Shown here piece by piece: positions 30,174-40,875 of a DNA stretch of 64,000 nt (its first letter is position 1; the number at the start of each line of letters is the position of its first letter). The stretch is from assembly GCF_017798005.1 (NCBI RefSeq), contig NZ_CP072548.1:930001-994000 (forward strand). Reading direction: 5' to 3'. A model generated the notes under the pieces. That model saw nothing but the letters and a program-made list of their open reading frames with translations. It searched no databases and was not told the DNA's origin. Both the position numbers and the translations under genes were made by a program. This DNA is from Aggregatibacter sp. 2125159857. Its GTDB lineage: Bacteria > Pseudomonadota > Gammaproteobacteria > Enterobacterales > Pasteurellaceae.

Positions 30174-31088
30174 ATGCTGTACGGATTAGATATCGGCGGA
30201 ACCAAAATTGAATTGGCAGTGTTCAATTCTCAGTTGGAAAAACAATATTCCGAACGTGTGGAAACACCGAAAAGCAGTTATGAAGATTGGTTAAATACCA
30301 TTGTTTATTTAGTGAAAAAAGCCGATGAAAAATTTGGCTGTAAAGGGTCGGTGGGATTAGGCATTCCGGGGTTTGTCAATCAATCCACCGGTATTGCGGA
30401 AATTACCAATATTCGCGTGGCGGACAATAAACCAATTTTGCGTGATTTATCGGCGTTGTTGGATCGTGAAGTGCGTGCTGAAAATGACGCCAACTGCTTT
30501 GCTTTATCAGAGGCTTGGGATGCTGAAAATGCGCAATATCCTTCCGTGTTAGGGTTAATCTTGGGAACCGGATTTGGCGGCGGGTTTGTGATTAACGGAA
30601 AAATTTACTCGGGTCAAACCGGCATGGCAGGGGAATTAGGGCATTTGCAACTGAACTATCACGCACTAAAACTGTTGGGTTGGGATAACGCCCCGATTTA
30701 TGATTGCGGTTGCGGTAACAAAGCTTGTTTGGATACCTATTTATCTGGCCGAGGTTTTGAAATGCTTTACCGTGATTTAAAAGGTGAAGCGTTACCGGCA
30801 AAAGACATCATTCAACGTTTCTATGCCGGTGATAAAAGTGCGGTGGATTTTGTTAGTGTTTTTGTTGAGCTTGCGGCAATTTCGATCGGCAATATTATTA
30901 CGGCTTTCGATCCACATCTTGTTGTGCTCGGCGGGGGATTATCCAATTTCGATTACTTATACGATGCCTTGCCAAAAGCTTTGCCGGCACATTTAATGCG
31001 TAGTGCCAAAGTGCCTGTGATTAAAAAAGCCAAATACGGCGATTCCGGCGGTGTGCGTGGCGCGGCAGCGTTATTTTTATCTCGTTAA
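30174..31088 (+). CDS. nagK: N-acetylglucosamine kinase (ROK family)
   Basis: NagK phosphorylates free GlcNAc recovered from cell-wall turnover. The 304 residues have the phosphate motif [12 protein letters not shown], the catalytic region [33 protein letters not shown] and the ROK zinc motif [28 protein letters not shown] is a strong ribosome site. It fits functionally with ampG in peptidoglycan recycling, though they are not linked. The sugar specificity is inferred from close similarity to known NagK proteins. Confidence 0.93.
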   Translation: MLYGLDIGGTKIELAVFNSQLEKQYSERVETPKSSYEDWLNTIVYLVKKADEKFGCKGSVGLGIPGFVNQSTGIAEITNIRVADNKPILRDLSALLDREVRAENDANCFALSEAWDAENAQYPSVLGLILGTGFGGGFVINGKIYSGQTGMAGELGHLQLNYHALKLLGWDNAPIYDCGCGNKACLDTYLSGRGFEMLYRDLKGEALPAKDIIQRFYAGDKSAVDFVSVFVELAAISIGNIITAFDPHLVVLGGGLSNFDYLYDALPKALPAHLMRSAKVPVIKKAKYGDSGGVRGAAALFLSR

Positions 31089-31102
31089 TATTCTCGTTAA
31101 AC

Positions 31103-31135
31103 AAAAAATAGCACCTAAAATGGTGCTATTTTTTT
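31103..31135 (+). terminator. Terminator after nagK
   Basis: AAATAGCACC and GGTGCTATTT form a 10-bp stem with a TAAAAT-type loop and a long T run. Confidence 0.92.
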
Positions 31136-31163
31136 ATCGATTATTTGGTTTCCGTCAGAATCG

Positions 31164-31181
31164 CGTGCAACTTGTTGCACG
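31164..31181. repeat. Single R1 palindrome
   Basis: One copy of CGTGCAACTTGTTGCACG in the 118-base gap between the convergent nagK and cstA genes; same 18-bp core as in the clusters at 17.6 and 33.1 kb. Confidence 0.85.
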
Positions 31182-31206
31182 ATACGATGTTGGCGGAAGC
31201 GCTTGT

Positions 31207-32796
31207 TTATTTCGCATTAACTAAGGCTTCCGGATCAGCTTCGCCGGAGCGTTTAACCAATGCGAAGAACAACACGACACAAACAATTGTTGTTGCAAAG
31301 CCGAGGTAAACGGACAATTGATAGTCTAAGTCGAAACCAATTTCGTTGTAATACAAATAGGTTGCACAGACAGTGGTAATAAACCATGCCGGGATAGACG
31401 CCACCCAGTGGAATTTATGATAGCGGTATAAATAAGCTGCCGCTGTCCATAACATCACCATTGCTGTCATTTGGTTCGCCCAAGTGAAGTAACGCCATAA
31501 CAAGCTGAAGTCAATGGTTGAAACAAAGTAACCTAATACGAATAATGGCACAGCAATGAACAAACGTTTTGTCAATGAGCGTTGATCAATTTTGAAAATC
31601 TCCGCTAATTGCAAACGGGCTGCACGGAATGCTGTGTCACCGGAAGTAATTGGTAATACAACTACGCCTAACACAGCAGAAATTCCTCCTACGAAACCTA
31701 AGAAGTGTAATGAACTGTCATATACCACTTTAGAAGGTGTGCCGGCACTGATCGCGTCTTGTAATGCTTGTGGGTTTTCATAGAATGCCAGACCCACCAT
31801 ACACCATACTAATGCAATAACACCTTCCGCAATCATCGCACCATAGAAAATAAAACGACCTTCTTTTTCATTTTCTGCACAACGTGCCATTAATGGGGTT
31901 TGTGTTGCGTGGAAACCGGATAATGCACCACAAGAAATGGTTAAGAACAATAATGGCCAAATCGGTACATCACCTTTCACTTGGAAGTTTTGTGTGAATT
32001 TCTCTAAGGTTAAACCCTGACCGTCAGCATTAATTGTACGGAAAAATTCAATTGGATCCGTTGCACTGAAGTGCGCAGACACTAAACCGTACACCATACC
32101 TACAGACATAAAGAGCAATAACGCACCAAAGAGCGGATAAATACGGCCGATAATTTTGTCAATTGGTAACAAGGTTGCAAGAATATAGTAAGCAAAAATA
32201 ATCGCTGTCCATACAGAAACGACTGTTGCTTTGTCCATTCCCCAAACAGTCAAGCCACCGGCTTCAACAGCCTTGTGAACGGCTTCGGCATCGCCTAATT
32301 GCAATGCACCTTGGGAAGCACCCATGATGTCCATGGTAATTGCTCCCATTAATTGCGCCGGGCTTGCAACGAAGACCACACCAACCAATAGAAGAAGAAC
32401 AAGTGCTAAAGCGTTGATAAAGACTTTTACCGGACGACCTAAGAATTTCCCGGCTAAGTAAGGCATGGTTGCCCCACCGTGACGAATACTTAACATACCG
32501 CAAAAATAGTCATGTACTGCACCGGCAAAAATACATCCGATAACGATCCACAACATCGCCACTGGTCCGTATAAGGCACCAAGAATAGGACCGAAGATCG
32601 GACCGGTACCGGCAATATTTAATAATTGAATTAACCAAATTTTGGTTTTAGACATGGGCATATAGTCCACGCCGTCATTGACTTGGTAGGCCGGCGTTTG
32701 GCGCTTAGGATTAATGACAAAAATCTTTTCAATGATTTTGCCATAAACAAAGTAGCCTAAAAGCAGCATCAAAATACAGAAGAAAAACCATAACAT
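31207..32796 (-). CDS. cstA: CstA-family transporter (carbon starvation / pyruvate or peptide)
   Basis: A 529-residue inner-membrane protein with about 14-16 spans. CstA-family signatures are present: GVDYMPMSKTKIWLIQLLNIAGTGPIFGPI, AGAVHDYFCGMLSIRHGG and CGALSGFHATQTPLMARC. E. coli members import pyruvate (BtsT, CstA) or were linked to peptide use in starvation. A near-perfect CRP site 160 bases upstream fits the cAMP control known for cstA. It stands alone between R1 repeats. Confidence 0.9.
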   Translation of the reverse strand: MLWFFFCILMLLLGYFVYGKIIEKIFVINPKRQTPAYQVNDGVDYMPMSKTKIWLIQLLNIAGTGPIFGPILGALYGPVAMLWIVIGCIFAGAVHDYFCGMLSIRHGGATMPYLAGKFLGRPVKVFINALALVLLLLVGVVFVASPAQLMGAITMDIMGASQGALQLGDAEAVHKAVEAGGLTVWGMDKATVVSVWTAIIFAYYILATLLPIDKIIGRIYPLFGALLLFMSVGMVYGLVSAHFSATDPIEFFRTINADGQGLTLEKFTQNFQVKGDVPIWPLLFLTISCGALSGFHATQTPLMARCAENEKEGRFIFYGAMIAEGVIALVWCMVGLAFYENPQALQDAISAGTPSKVVYDSSLHFLGFVGGISAVLGVVVLPITSGDTAFRAARLQLAEIFKIDQRSLTKRLFIAVPLFVLGYFVSTIDFSLLWRYFTWANQMTAMVMLWTAAAYLYRYHKFHWVASIPAWFITTVCATYLYYNEIGFDLDYQLSVYLGFATTIVCVVLFFALVKRSGEADPEALVNAK

Positions 32797-32953
32797 ATGA
32801 GAGTTCCTATATGAAGAACCGGTTACAACACAACAGGTTCAGATTGATATTTAAATGATTTACTCAAAAGTGAGTAAGGCGGCGCTATTGTAGGGTGGAG
32901 GGCGAATGATGTAAACAGACAGCAATCTATCGGCGGGAAATATCTTTTTGAAA

Positions 32954-32969
32954 TGTGATGGCGGTCACG
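32954..32969. promoter_or_regulatory. CRP site upstream of cstA
   Basis: TGTGA-TGGCGG-TCACG matches the CRP consensus at 9 of 10 defined bases. It lies about 160 bases before the cstA ATG on the side of its promoter. Confidence 0.7.
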
Positions 32970-33005
32970 TTTTTTATTATAGCCGCTAAAGTCTGGCTAT
33001 AAAAA

Positions 33006-33338
33006 CCATACGCTATGCGTATGGAGCCAAAATTCAACATATAGGACGATTATTTAACCCCTCGTAGCGTGCAACTTGTTGCACGAATAATTAACCTCGA
33101 TGCGTAATTCACGATTTCATACGTAGCGTGCATCTTGATGCACGACCAAATTACGCACGGAAAGTTATTTAACTCTTTCGGGCATTTATGATTTCGTGCA
33201 ACAAGTTGCATGCTACGATTCACTAAAATAGTGATATGAAAATAAACACGATTACCGATTTTCACAAGCCTCTTTAGGGCTTGTGAAGTATAGGCCCTTA
33301 TAGGGGAGCCTAAAAACCGCACGTTTTACGTGCGGATT
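33006..33338. other. Gene-free, hairpin-dense stretch
   Basis: Besides the R1 element, this part of the 640-base gap holds three more near-perfect hairpins: CCATACGC/GCGTATGG (33006-33024), TTCACAAGCC/GGCTTGTGAA (33261-33287) and CCGCACG/CGTGCGG (33317-33335). No plausible coding frame is seen in 32797-33436 with neighbouring-gene support. The stretch may act as a transcription boundary. Confidence 0.6.
33063..33217. repeat. R1 155-bp palindromic element, second locus
   Basis: Same length and order of parts as 17835-17989: a 23-bp terminal inverted repeat that includes CGTGCAACTTGTTGCACG, a middle palindrome CGTGCATCTTGATGCACG at 33127, and the inverted terminal copy at 33195. The right terminal copy has one change (GCATG for GCACG). 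The intervening sequences (CCTCGATGCGTAATTCACGA and the GTTATTTAAC region) are also conserved. It lies about 265 bases upstream of cstA. Confidence 0.9.
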
Positions 33339-33436
33339 GTTACTGGAGTTGGTGGGAAAGATGAAAAGGCGGTCTGATTCTTTTTCGCAACGAAAAATGC
33401 CGCCAAAAAGCACCGCACTTTCTCGTCTAAATGGAT

Positions 33437-34108
33437 TCACAGCCAACGTGTTAAATGCAATTCCACAATATCTACGATGTGTTTTAAGAAGGTGGTATCT
33501 TGTCCGTTATGGAAACGGGCGGTATCTCGGGAGGTAAATAATAAAAGTGCGGTAGGTTTATGACTTGTTTTTGCGCCAAGCAGACAAATTGCCACGGAGC
33601 CAATGGGAAATTCCTCCGGCAGAAACATCAGGTGTTTTTCTTTGTTGCTTAAATCGCCCAAGTAAAATTGGCGCAAACCGAGGCGTTCCAAGCGAATCAG
33701 TTCAAATGCCTTGCGGTCAATCCAATATTGTTCGGGAATGGTTTCATTTTTTGGCCACGCATCTCGAAATAGCAATATTTTTGCACCGTCCAGTTCATAG
33801 GACTGCGCCCATTGTTTCAGTTTTTCTTCGCCCCGTTGGAAATCTTCCGCTTGAAACAATTTCTTTTGTAGAGGCATGAGCGCGTAGAAAATGTCCGCCT
33901 CTTGATAGGCAAGTTGATGGAATTTTTCTAAGAATGCCGTAAGGGTCTTGATTTGTTGGCGTTGCTGTTCCAACTGTGCTTCTACTAAAGATAGCGTGCC
34001 TTTTTGCGGATGAACCACAGATAGTTTGGCGAGCAATTCGGGGTGGGTAGTGAAAAAATCGGGGTGTTCACGCAAATAAGTAATGATGTTTTGTTCCTGC
34101 TCATTCAT
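33437..34108 (-). CDS. DUF484 family protein
   Basis: A 223-residue cytoplasmic protein of the DUF484 (YigA) family, with the N-terminal helix MNEQEQNIITYLREHPDFF, a coiled-coil linker (EAQLEQQRQQIKTL) and a GAF-like domain (IGSVAICLLGAK). The family usually lies beside dapF or xerC and has no proven function. Here xerC does not follow; a repeat-rich gap does. I start at 34108 with GGAG eight bases upstream; the longer frame adds nine residues without a ribosome site. Confidence 0.85.
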   Translation of the reverse strand: MNEQEQNIITYLREHPDFFTTHPELLAKLSVVHPQKGTLSLVEAQLEQQRQQIKTLTAFLEKFHQLAYQEADIFYALMPLQKKLFQAEDFQRGEEKLKQWAQSYELDGAKILLFRDAWPKNETIPEQYWIDRKAFELIRLERLGLRQFYLGDLSNKEKHLMFLPEEFPIGSVAICLLGAKTSHKPTALLLFTSRDTARFHNGQDTTFLKHIVDIVELHLTRWL

Positions 34109-34128
34109 AAAAAACTCTCCAAAAAAGA

Positions 34129-34157
34129 ACCGCACTTTGATGGCTCAAAAGTGCGGT
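34129..34157 (-). terminator. Inverted uptake-signal pair after purA
   Basis: ACCGCACTTT and AAAAGTGCGGT face each other across 8 bases and lie between the purA stop and the DUF484 start, forming a terminator-like hairpin. Confidence 0.72.
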
Positions 34158-34174
34158 CGTTTTTCTATGTGTTT

Positions 34175-35488
<1,314 letters not shown>

Positions 35489-35504
35489 TTAAGCTAGTTT
35501 ATAA

Positions 35505-35520
35505 AAATCAACGGTTGCTT
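35505..35520. promoter_or_regulatory. Weak PurR-like site upstream of purA
   Basis: On the minus strand AAGCAACCGTTGATTT matches 10 of 16 bases of the PurR consensus and keeps the central CCGTT core. E. coli purA is PurR-controlled, so the place is right but the match is poor. Confidence 0.3.
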
Positions 35521-35559
35521 ACTTTACTATTTTCAACGTTGAATCTCAATGTTATTCCT

Positions 35560-36525
35560 TTATTTATTCGCTAAAATGACCGCTCTTTTCGGAGCAGGAT
35601 AGCCTTCGATGGTTTTGCTGTGATCATTTGGAGCGAGAAAATCAATTAAGGATTCATTTTCTAACCAATCGGTTTTGCGCTGTTCCTCTAATGAGGTGAC
35701 GGCGACATCCACGCAACGTACATTTTTAAAGCCGGTTTTTTGTAACCAATGAATCAGTGCGGCAACGGATGGAATGAAATACACGTTTTTCATTTTTGCG
35801 TAGCGATCCATCGGCACCAACACTGTGTTTTCATCGCCGTCCACCACTAAGGTTTCGAGCACCAATTCACCGCCATTAACCAGTTGCGCACGCAGTTGGG
35901 AAAGATGATCTAGGGGCGATTTGCGGTGATATAGCACCCCCATAGAAAACACCGTATCAAACGCGGCAAGGGGTTGCATTTGCTCAATGCCGAGAGGAAT
36001 CAAGTTGGCGCGACGATCGTCATTTAACAGTTTGCGAACCGCTTCAAATTGGCATAAGAACAATTCTGTCGGGTCGATGCCCACCACCATTTTTGCGCCT
36101 TCGCCCACCATACGCCACATATGATACCCACTGCCGCAACCCACATCTAAAATCGTGCGATCTTGCAACGGCGCTAAATGTGGTAACACGCGATCCCATT
36201 TGAAATCGGAACGCCATTCGCAATCCACATGAATGCCAAGCAAATGATAAGGCCCTTTGCGCCATGGCATGAGTTGTTTTAAATGGTGAATAATGCGCTG
36301 GCGTTCGCCATCGGAAAGCGCGGAATCACACTCAGATTTGACCGCACTTTTTAGATCAATACGGGAAGCCGGCAAGTGCGGTAGAAATTCCACGACTTTT
36401 GCCCATTTGGCATATTCCCCGTGGGTTTGCTGTTGCCATTGTTTCATTTGTAATGGCAAGGTTTCTAACCAAGGGGAAAGATGGGTCGTAGCAATTTGTT
36501 GATAAAAAGGGCGAAAATCGATCAT
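35560..36525 (-). CDS. cmoB: tRNA uridine-34 carboxymethyltransferase CmoB
   Basis: CmoB uses carboxy-S-adenosylmethionine to make cmo5U34 in tRNAs that read extra wobble codons. The 321 residues show the family N-terminus [12 protein letters not shown], the methyltransferase motif [16 protein letters not shown], and [14 protein letters not shown]. The partner cmoA is not in the window. It ends 86 bases upstream of purA and follows putP by 24 bases on the same strand. Confidence 0.95.
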   Translation of the reverse strand: MIDFRPFYQQIATTHLSPWLETLPLQMKQWQQQTHGEYAKWAKVVEFLPHLPASRIDLKSAVKSECDSALSDGERQRIIHHLKQLMPWRKGPYHLLGIHVDCEWRSDFKWDRVLPHLAPLQDRTILDVGCGSGYHMWRMVGEGAKMVVGIDPTELFLCQFEAVRKLLNDDRRANLIPLGIEQMQPLAAFDTVFSMGVLYHRKSPLDHLSQLRAQLVNGGELVLETLVVDGDENTVLVPMDRYAKMKNVYFIPSVAALIHWLQKTGFKNVRCVDVAVTSLEEQRKTDWLENESLIDFLAPNDHSKTIEGYPAPKRAVILANK

Positions 36526-36548
36526 GTCGTTATCTCGGTTAATCAGGG

Positions 36549-38069
36549 TTACAGCGCATCATGATACGCTTTTTGGGCTTTTTCAAAGGTGTCGGTAATG
36601 GCTTCGTCGGGTTTCGCAGACAAGAGCGACACAATAATAATGGCGATGGCGGCGAATACAAAGCCCGGAATCATTTCATAGATTTGCGCCCATTCGCTTT
36701 CTTGCGGTAAGCACGCTTTCCAAACAAATACCGTGATTGCACCGGTGAGCATGCCTGCCATGGCGCCTGAGGAGGTCATGCGTTTCCAAAATAAGGAAAG
36801 TAAAACCACCGGACCAAAGGCACTGCCAAAGCCTGCCCAAGCAAATTCCACGAGTTTCAACACCTTACTGTTTTGGTCTTGAGCAATCCAAATGGCGACG
36901 GCAGCAATTACCAATACCATGGCGCGACCTAACCAAACCAATTCTTTTTCTGAGGCGTTCGGGCGGATAAAGCCTTTATAAAAGTCTTCCGTAATGGCAC
37001 TGGAAGAAATTAACAACTGGCAACTTAAGGTACTCATCACTGCAGCGAGAATCGCGGAAAGCAAAATACCGGCAATCCATGGATTAAATAATAACCGGGA
37101 TAATTCAATAAAAACTTGCTCAGGTTCATGGTTTACCAAGGCAGCAGAAGCGGTGTTGGCATTCGTATAGAAATACGCCATACCAAAGAAACCGATGGCA
37201 ACGGCACCCACTAAGCAAAGTACCATCCAGGTCATGCTGATTTTGCGGGCTTTATTGAGAGAACGCACAGAGTCTGCCGCCATGAAACGAGCGAGGATGT
37301 GTGGTTGTCCGAAATAACCTAAGCCCCAGGCCGCAAGGCTTAACAAGCCCATCATGGTGGTGCCACGGAATAAGTCCGTAAATTCTTTTTGTGCGCTCAT
37401 TTCCGCTTGTTGCACGATGCTTTGTAAGTCGTCAATGCCGCCGATAGAAATCACCACAAAAACAGGGGTAAGCAATAAGGCGAAAATCATTAGCGTGGCT
37501 TGAATGGTATCCGTCCAACTCACCGCAAGGAAACCGCCGATAAAGGTGTAGGCGATGGTGGCGAGCGCGCCGTACCAAAGTGCGGTGGAATAATCGATTG
37601 AAAAAAGATTTTGGAATAATTTCGCACCGGCAACTACGCCCGAAGCGCAATAAATAGTGAAGAACACCAAAATAATAGAGGCAGAAACGATTTTTAGCGC
37701 ATTGTGGCGCGTACCAAAACGATGATGGAAATATTCGGGCAGGGTTAAAGCATTATGATTAAATTCGGTGTAAACCCGTAAACGTCCGGCAACGAAGAGC
37801 CAGTTTAAATAGGCCCCTAAGGTTAAGCCAATGGCAATCCAGCCCTCGACCAAACCGGATAAATACACGGCGCCCGGCAACCCCATTAACAACCAACCGG
37901 ACATATCCGAGGCACCGGCAGACATCGCTGTGACGAAACTGCCTAAGCGACGACCACCCAAAATGTAATCGGATAAATCTTTGGTGTAATAATAGGCGGC
38001 AACCCCAATGCCAATCATGCCGAAAATATAAATAGTAAATGTAACAATTGTCGGATCTAAACCAAACAT
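36549..38069 (-). CDS. putP: Sodium/proline symporter
   Basis: PutP imports proline with Na+ across the inner membrane. The 506 residues form a 13-helix SSS-family protein, with [22 protein letters not shown] near the N-terminus and the segment [22 protein letters not shown] that lines the sodium site. I start at 38069, where AGGG lies 8 bases upstream and the protein begins [11 protein letters not shown], matching family length; the frame to 38102 adds 11 unsupported residues. putA is not nearby. Confidence 0.93.
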   Translation of the reverse strand: MFGLDPTIVTFTIYIFGMIGIGVAAYYYTKDLSDYILGGRRLGSFVTAMSAGASDMSGWLLMGLPGAVYLSGLVEGWIAIGLTLGAYLNWLFVAGRLRVYTEFNHNALTLPEYFHHRFGTRHNALKIVSASIILVFFTIYCASGVVAGAKLFQNLFSIDYSTALWYGALATIAYTFIGGFLAVSWTDTIQATLMIFALLLTPVFVVISIGGIDDLQSIVQQAEMSAQKEFTDLFRGTTMMGLLSLAAWGLGYFGQPHILARFMAADSVRSLNKARKISMTWMVLCLVGAVAIGFFGMAYFYTNANTASAALVNHEPEQVFIELSRLLFNPWIAGILLSAILAAVMSTLSCQLLISSSAITEDFYKGFIRPNASEKELVWLGRAMVLVIAAVAIWIAQDQNSKVLKLVEFAWAGFGSAFGPVVLLSLFWKRMTSSGAMAGMLTGAITVFVWKACLPQESEWAQIYEMIPGFVFAAIAIIIVSLLSAKPDEAITDTFEKAQKAYHDAL

Positions 38070-38206
38070 CCTATCAACCCTAAAAATAGTTCTTATATTC
38101 AAAAAAAGGGGGGCATTTTACCTTATTTGCCCCTGTTATTCTATTTTCCTTTTCGTTAGACTAATCGGCAAAATCAATTACAACGACATTTTGGATAAGA
38201 TATTTT

Positions 38207-39682
38207 ATGGATTCTGTTGAATTATTGGTCAATGTGACACCAAATGAAACGCGCATTGCCTTAGTGGAAACGGGTTTGCTCAAAGAAGTGCATATTGAAC
38301 GTCAAGGCAAACGCGGTATTGTGGGAAATATTTATAAAGGTCGGGTCACCCGTGTATTACCGGGAATGCAATCGGCATTTGTGGACATCGGGCTGGAAAA
38401 AGCCGCTTTCTTACACGCGTCAGATATTGTATCGCACACCGAATGTGTGGAAGAAAGTGAACAAAAGCAATTTGTGGTGAAAGATATTTCCCAACTGGTA
38501 CATGAAGGGCAGGATATTGTGGTGCAAGTGGTAAAAGATCCGCTTGGCACGAAAGGTGCGCGCCTCACCACCGATATTACCTTGCCTTCCCGTTATTTAG
38601 TATTCATGCCGGAAAATAGCCATGTGGGCGTGTCACAACGCATTGAAAGCGAGGAAGAACGTAATCGCTTGAAAGAACTCACCTTGCCTTTATGCGATGA
38701 ATTGGGCGGTTTTATTATCCGTACTGCGGCTGAGGGAGCGACTGAACTGGATTTGCAACAAGATGCCGAGTTTTTAAAACGATTGTGGCGAAAAGTGCTA
38801 GAACGTCGAGCGAAATATCCAACCCGTTCTATGCTTTACGGCGAATTGGCGCTGACACAGCGTATTCTGCGCGATTTTATCGGTGGCAAATTGGATCGCA
38901 TTCACATTGACTCCCGACTTTGTTTCAATGAAGTGAAACAATTCACCGAAGAATTTATCCCGAATCTCACGGATAAATTGATTTTATACACGGGAAATCA
39001 ACCGCTCTTTGATGTGTACAGTGTGGAAAAAGGCATTCATCATGCTTTAGATAGACGAGTGAATCTCAAATCCGGTGGTTATTTGATCATTGAGCAAACA
39101 GAAGCCATGACCACGATCGACATCAATACCGGTGCATTCGTGGGGCATCGTAATTTGGAAGAAACCATTTTCAACACCAATATTGAAGCCACCAAAACCA
39201 TCGCGCAACAACTTCAACTGCGTAATCTCGGCGGCATCATCATTATTGATTTCATTGATATGCAAAGTGAAGAACACCGTAATCGCGTGTTGGAATCCTT
39301 GCAAGATGCCTTATCGCGCGATCCGGTGAAAACCAATGTGAATGGCTTTACACAACTAGGTTTGGTGGAAATGACCCGTAAACGTACGCGGGAAAGTTTG
39401 GAGCATATTCTTTGTTGCGAATGTCCGGCTTGTCAAGGTCGTGGGCGAGTAAAAACTGTCGAAACCGTATGCTACGAAATCATGCGCGAAATTATTCGTG
39501 TACACCATTTATTTGCCAGCGAACAATTTGTGGTTTACGCCTCTCACGCAGTTGCAGACTACTTAATTAACGAAGAATCCCACGGCTTACTGGCAGAATT
39601 GGAAGTCTTTATCGGAAAACAAGTCCAAATAAAAACCGAACCGTTTTACACTCAAGAGCAGTTTGATGTAGTGGTGATGTAA
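38207..39682 (+). CDS. rng: Ribonuclease G
   Basis: RNase G trims the 5' end of 16S rRNA and cuts some mRNAs. The 491 residues contain an N-terminal S1 domain (GNIYKGRVTRVLPGMQSAFVDIG), the catalytic DIN in TTIDINTG, the second metal aspartate in IIIIDFIDM, and the zinc-link motif CPACQGRG. It lacks the long C-terminal scaffold of RNase E. It is the last core gene before the WYL-headed accessory cluster. Confidence 0.97.
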   Translation: MDSVELLVNVTPNETRIALVETGLLKEVHIERQGKRGIVGNIYKGRVTRVLPGMQSAFVDIGLEKAAFLHASDIVSHTECVEESEQKQFVVKDISQLVHEGQDIVVQVVKDPLGTKGARLTTDITLPSRYLVFMPENSHVGVSQRIESEEERNRLKELTLPLCDELGGFIIRTAAEGATELDLQQDAEFLKRLWRKVLERRAKYPTRSMLYGELALTQRILRDFIGGKLDRIHIDSRLCFNEVKQFTEEFIPNLTDKLILYTGNQPLFDVYSVEKGIHHALDRRVNLKSGGYLIIEQTEAMTTIDINTGAFVGHRNLEETIFNTNIEATKTIAQQLQLRNLGGIIIIDFIDMQSEEHRNRVLESLQDALSRDPVKTNVNGFTQLGLVEMTRKRTRESLEHILCCECPACQGRGRVKTVETVCYEIMREIIRVHHLFASEQFVVYASHAVADYLINEESHGLLAELEVFIGKQVQIKTEPFYTQEQFDVVVM

Positions 39683-39812
39683 AAGTGCGGTGGGAAAACA
39701 ATCTATTTTTTGAACGTTTTAGCTTTTTCGTCATCGAATGTTGTTTTTTCCCTCACTACAATAACTGTCCTGAGCAACGTATCGTTGTATTGGGATAACG
39801 CAATTTAATTCT

Positions 39813-39842
39813 TATCCCCGACAATATGTTGGGGATTTTTAC
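39813..39842 (+). terminator. Hairpin before the WYL gene
   Basis: ATCCCC and GGGGAT form a 6-bp stem with an 11-base loop followed by TTTTT. It could terminate rng transcripts or be a leader element of the WYL gene, whose ATG is 22 bases on. Confidence 0.55.
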
Positions 39843-39863
39843 ATAACAACGCTGAGAAATAAT

Positions 39864-40817
39864 ATGGCAAAAGAATCCAAGACAATGCACTTTCAATTAG
39901 AAATTTTACGTTTAATTCCAAAACGCAGTTATATCAGCACGCATGAAATCCAACAGAAGCTGGAAGATATGGGATTTTCTCGCGATATTCGTAGCATTCA
40001 ACGTCAATTAAAAAGCCTGTCTGAACAGTTTGATATTGAGTGCAATACTCTCAGCAAGCCTTACAGTTATCGCTGGAAAGAAAATACCAAAGGGTTGGAT
40101 TTGCCGATTTTAAACGAGCAGCAATCCTTGGTGTTAATGTTGGCGAAGCAATATTTAAAAGGCATTTTGCCTGCAAATATTCTCAATTCGATGGAGTCCT
40201 TTTTTAAGCAGGCCGAATATAACTTGGTCTATGATGCCAATAAAAAATCCGGTTCCGAATGGCTAAACAAAGTGGCGATTGCGCCAACCAGCCAACCGTT
40301 ATTGCCCGCCAAAATTGAGCCCGAAATTTTTGCTCAAATCAGCACCGCACTTTATCAAAATCGATTTTTACAGGTGCATTATCGAAGTATTCACGGCAAA
40401 GAGCACAAAGCACAAGTTAAGCCACTTGCTTTGGTGCAACAAGGCCCGAGTAGTTATTTAGTCGCGCAATATGAACATGGCGATATTTTGCATCTTGCTT
40501 TGCATCGTTTGCTTGAGGTTACTGTGAGTACCATGCAATTTGATCGCCCGGATTTTAATTTGAAAGCGTATGTTGAAAGCCAAAAATTCGGTTTTAGTTA
40601 TGGCAGAAAAATTCGCTTAACGTTCAGAGTGGATAAAGCGATTGGTGGATTTTTGACAGAAACGCCATTATCGGTTGATCAAAATGTGAAAGATTGCGGT
40701 AGTGAATACGAAATTTCCGCCACGGTCATTGAAAGTGAAATGTTGAATTGGTGGATTGCGCATTTTGGCGAAAATTATCAAGAAATTGAGCGTGTATATC
40801 TCGAGGACATTTCCTAA
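39864..40817 (+). CDS. WYL-domain transcriptional regulator
   Basis: A 317-residue protein with an N-terminal winged helix (LEILRLIPKRSYISTHEIQQKL..DMGFSRDIRSIQRQLKSL), a central WYL domain (VHYRSIHGKEHKAQVKPLALVQQGPSSYLVAQ, the WYL triad being replaced by SYLV) and a C-terminal WCX-like extension. Relatives such as BrxR and CapW repress defence loci by binding palindromes and may sense nucleotides or nucleic acids. The stop codon is followed at once by the palindrome CGACA-N5-TGTCG, which recurs before two other units of this cluster. I infer that this protein binds those sites. Confidence 0.88.
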   Translation: MAKESKTMHFQLEILRLIPKRSYISTHEIQQKLEDMGFSRDIRSIQRQLKSLSEQFDIECNTLSKPYSYRWKENTKGLDLPILNEQQSLVLMLAKQYLKGILPANILNSMESFFKQAEYNLVYDANKKSGSEWLNKVAIAPTSQPLLPAKIEPEIFAQISTALYQNRFLQVHYRSIHGKEHKAQVKPLALVQQGPSSYLVAQYEHGDILHLALHRLLEVTVSTMQFDRPDFNLKAYVESQKFGFSYGRKIRLTFRVDKAIGGFLTETPLSVDQNVKDCGSEYEISATVIESEMLNWWIAHFGENYQEIERVYLEDIS

Positions 40818-40848
40818 CGACACACATTGTCGCTTTATGTTTTATGAT
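40818..40848 (+). promoter_or_regulatory. WYL-regulon operator and promoter, site 1
   Basis: CGACA-CACAT-TGTCG (40818-40832) starts on the base after the WYL stop codon. The -10-like TATGAT (40843-40848) begins 25 bases after the operator's first base. The operator covers the -35 position, and no good -35 hexamer exists. The next gene starts at 40876. Confidence 0.75.
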
Positions 40849-40875
40849 GAAGCAATCAACAGAGAGGACATTAAG

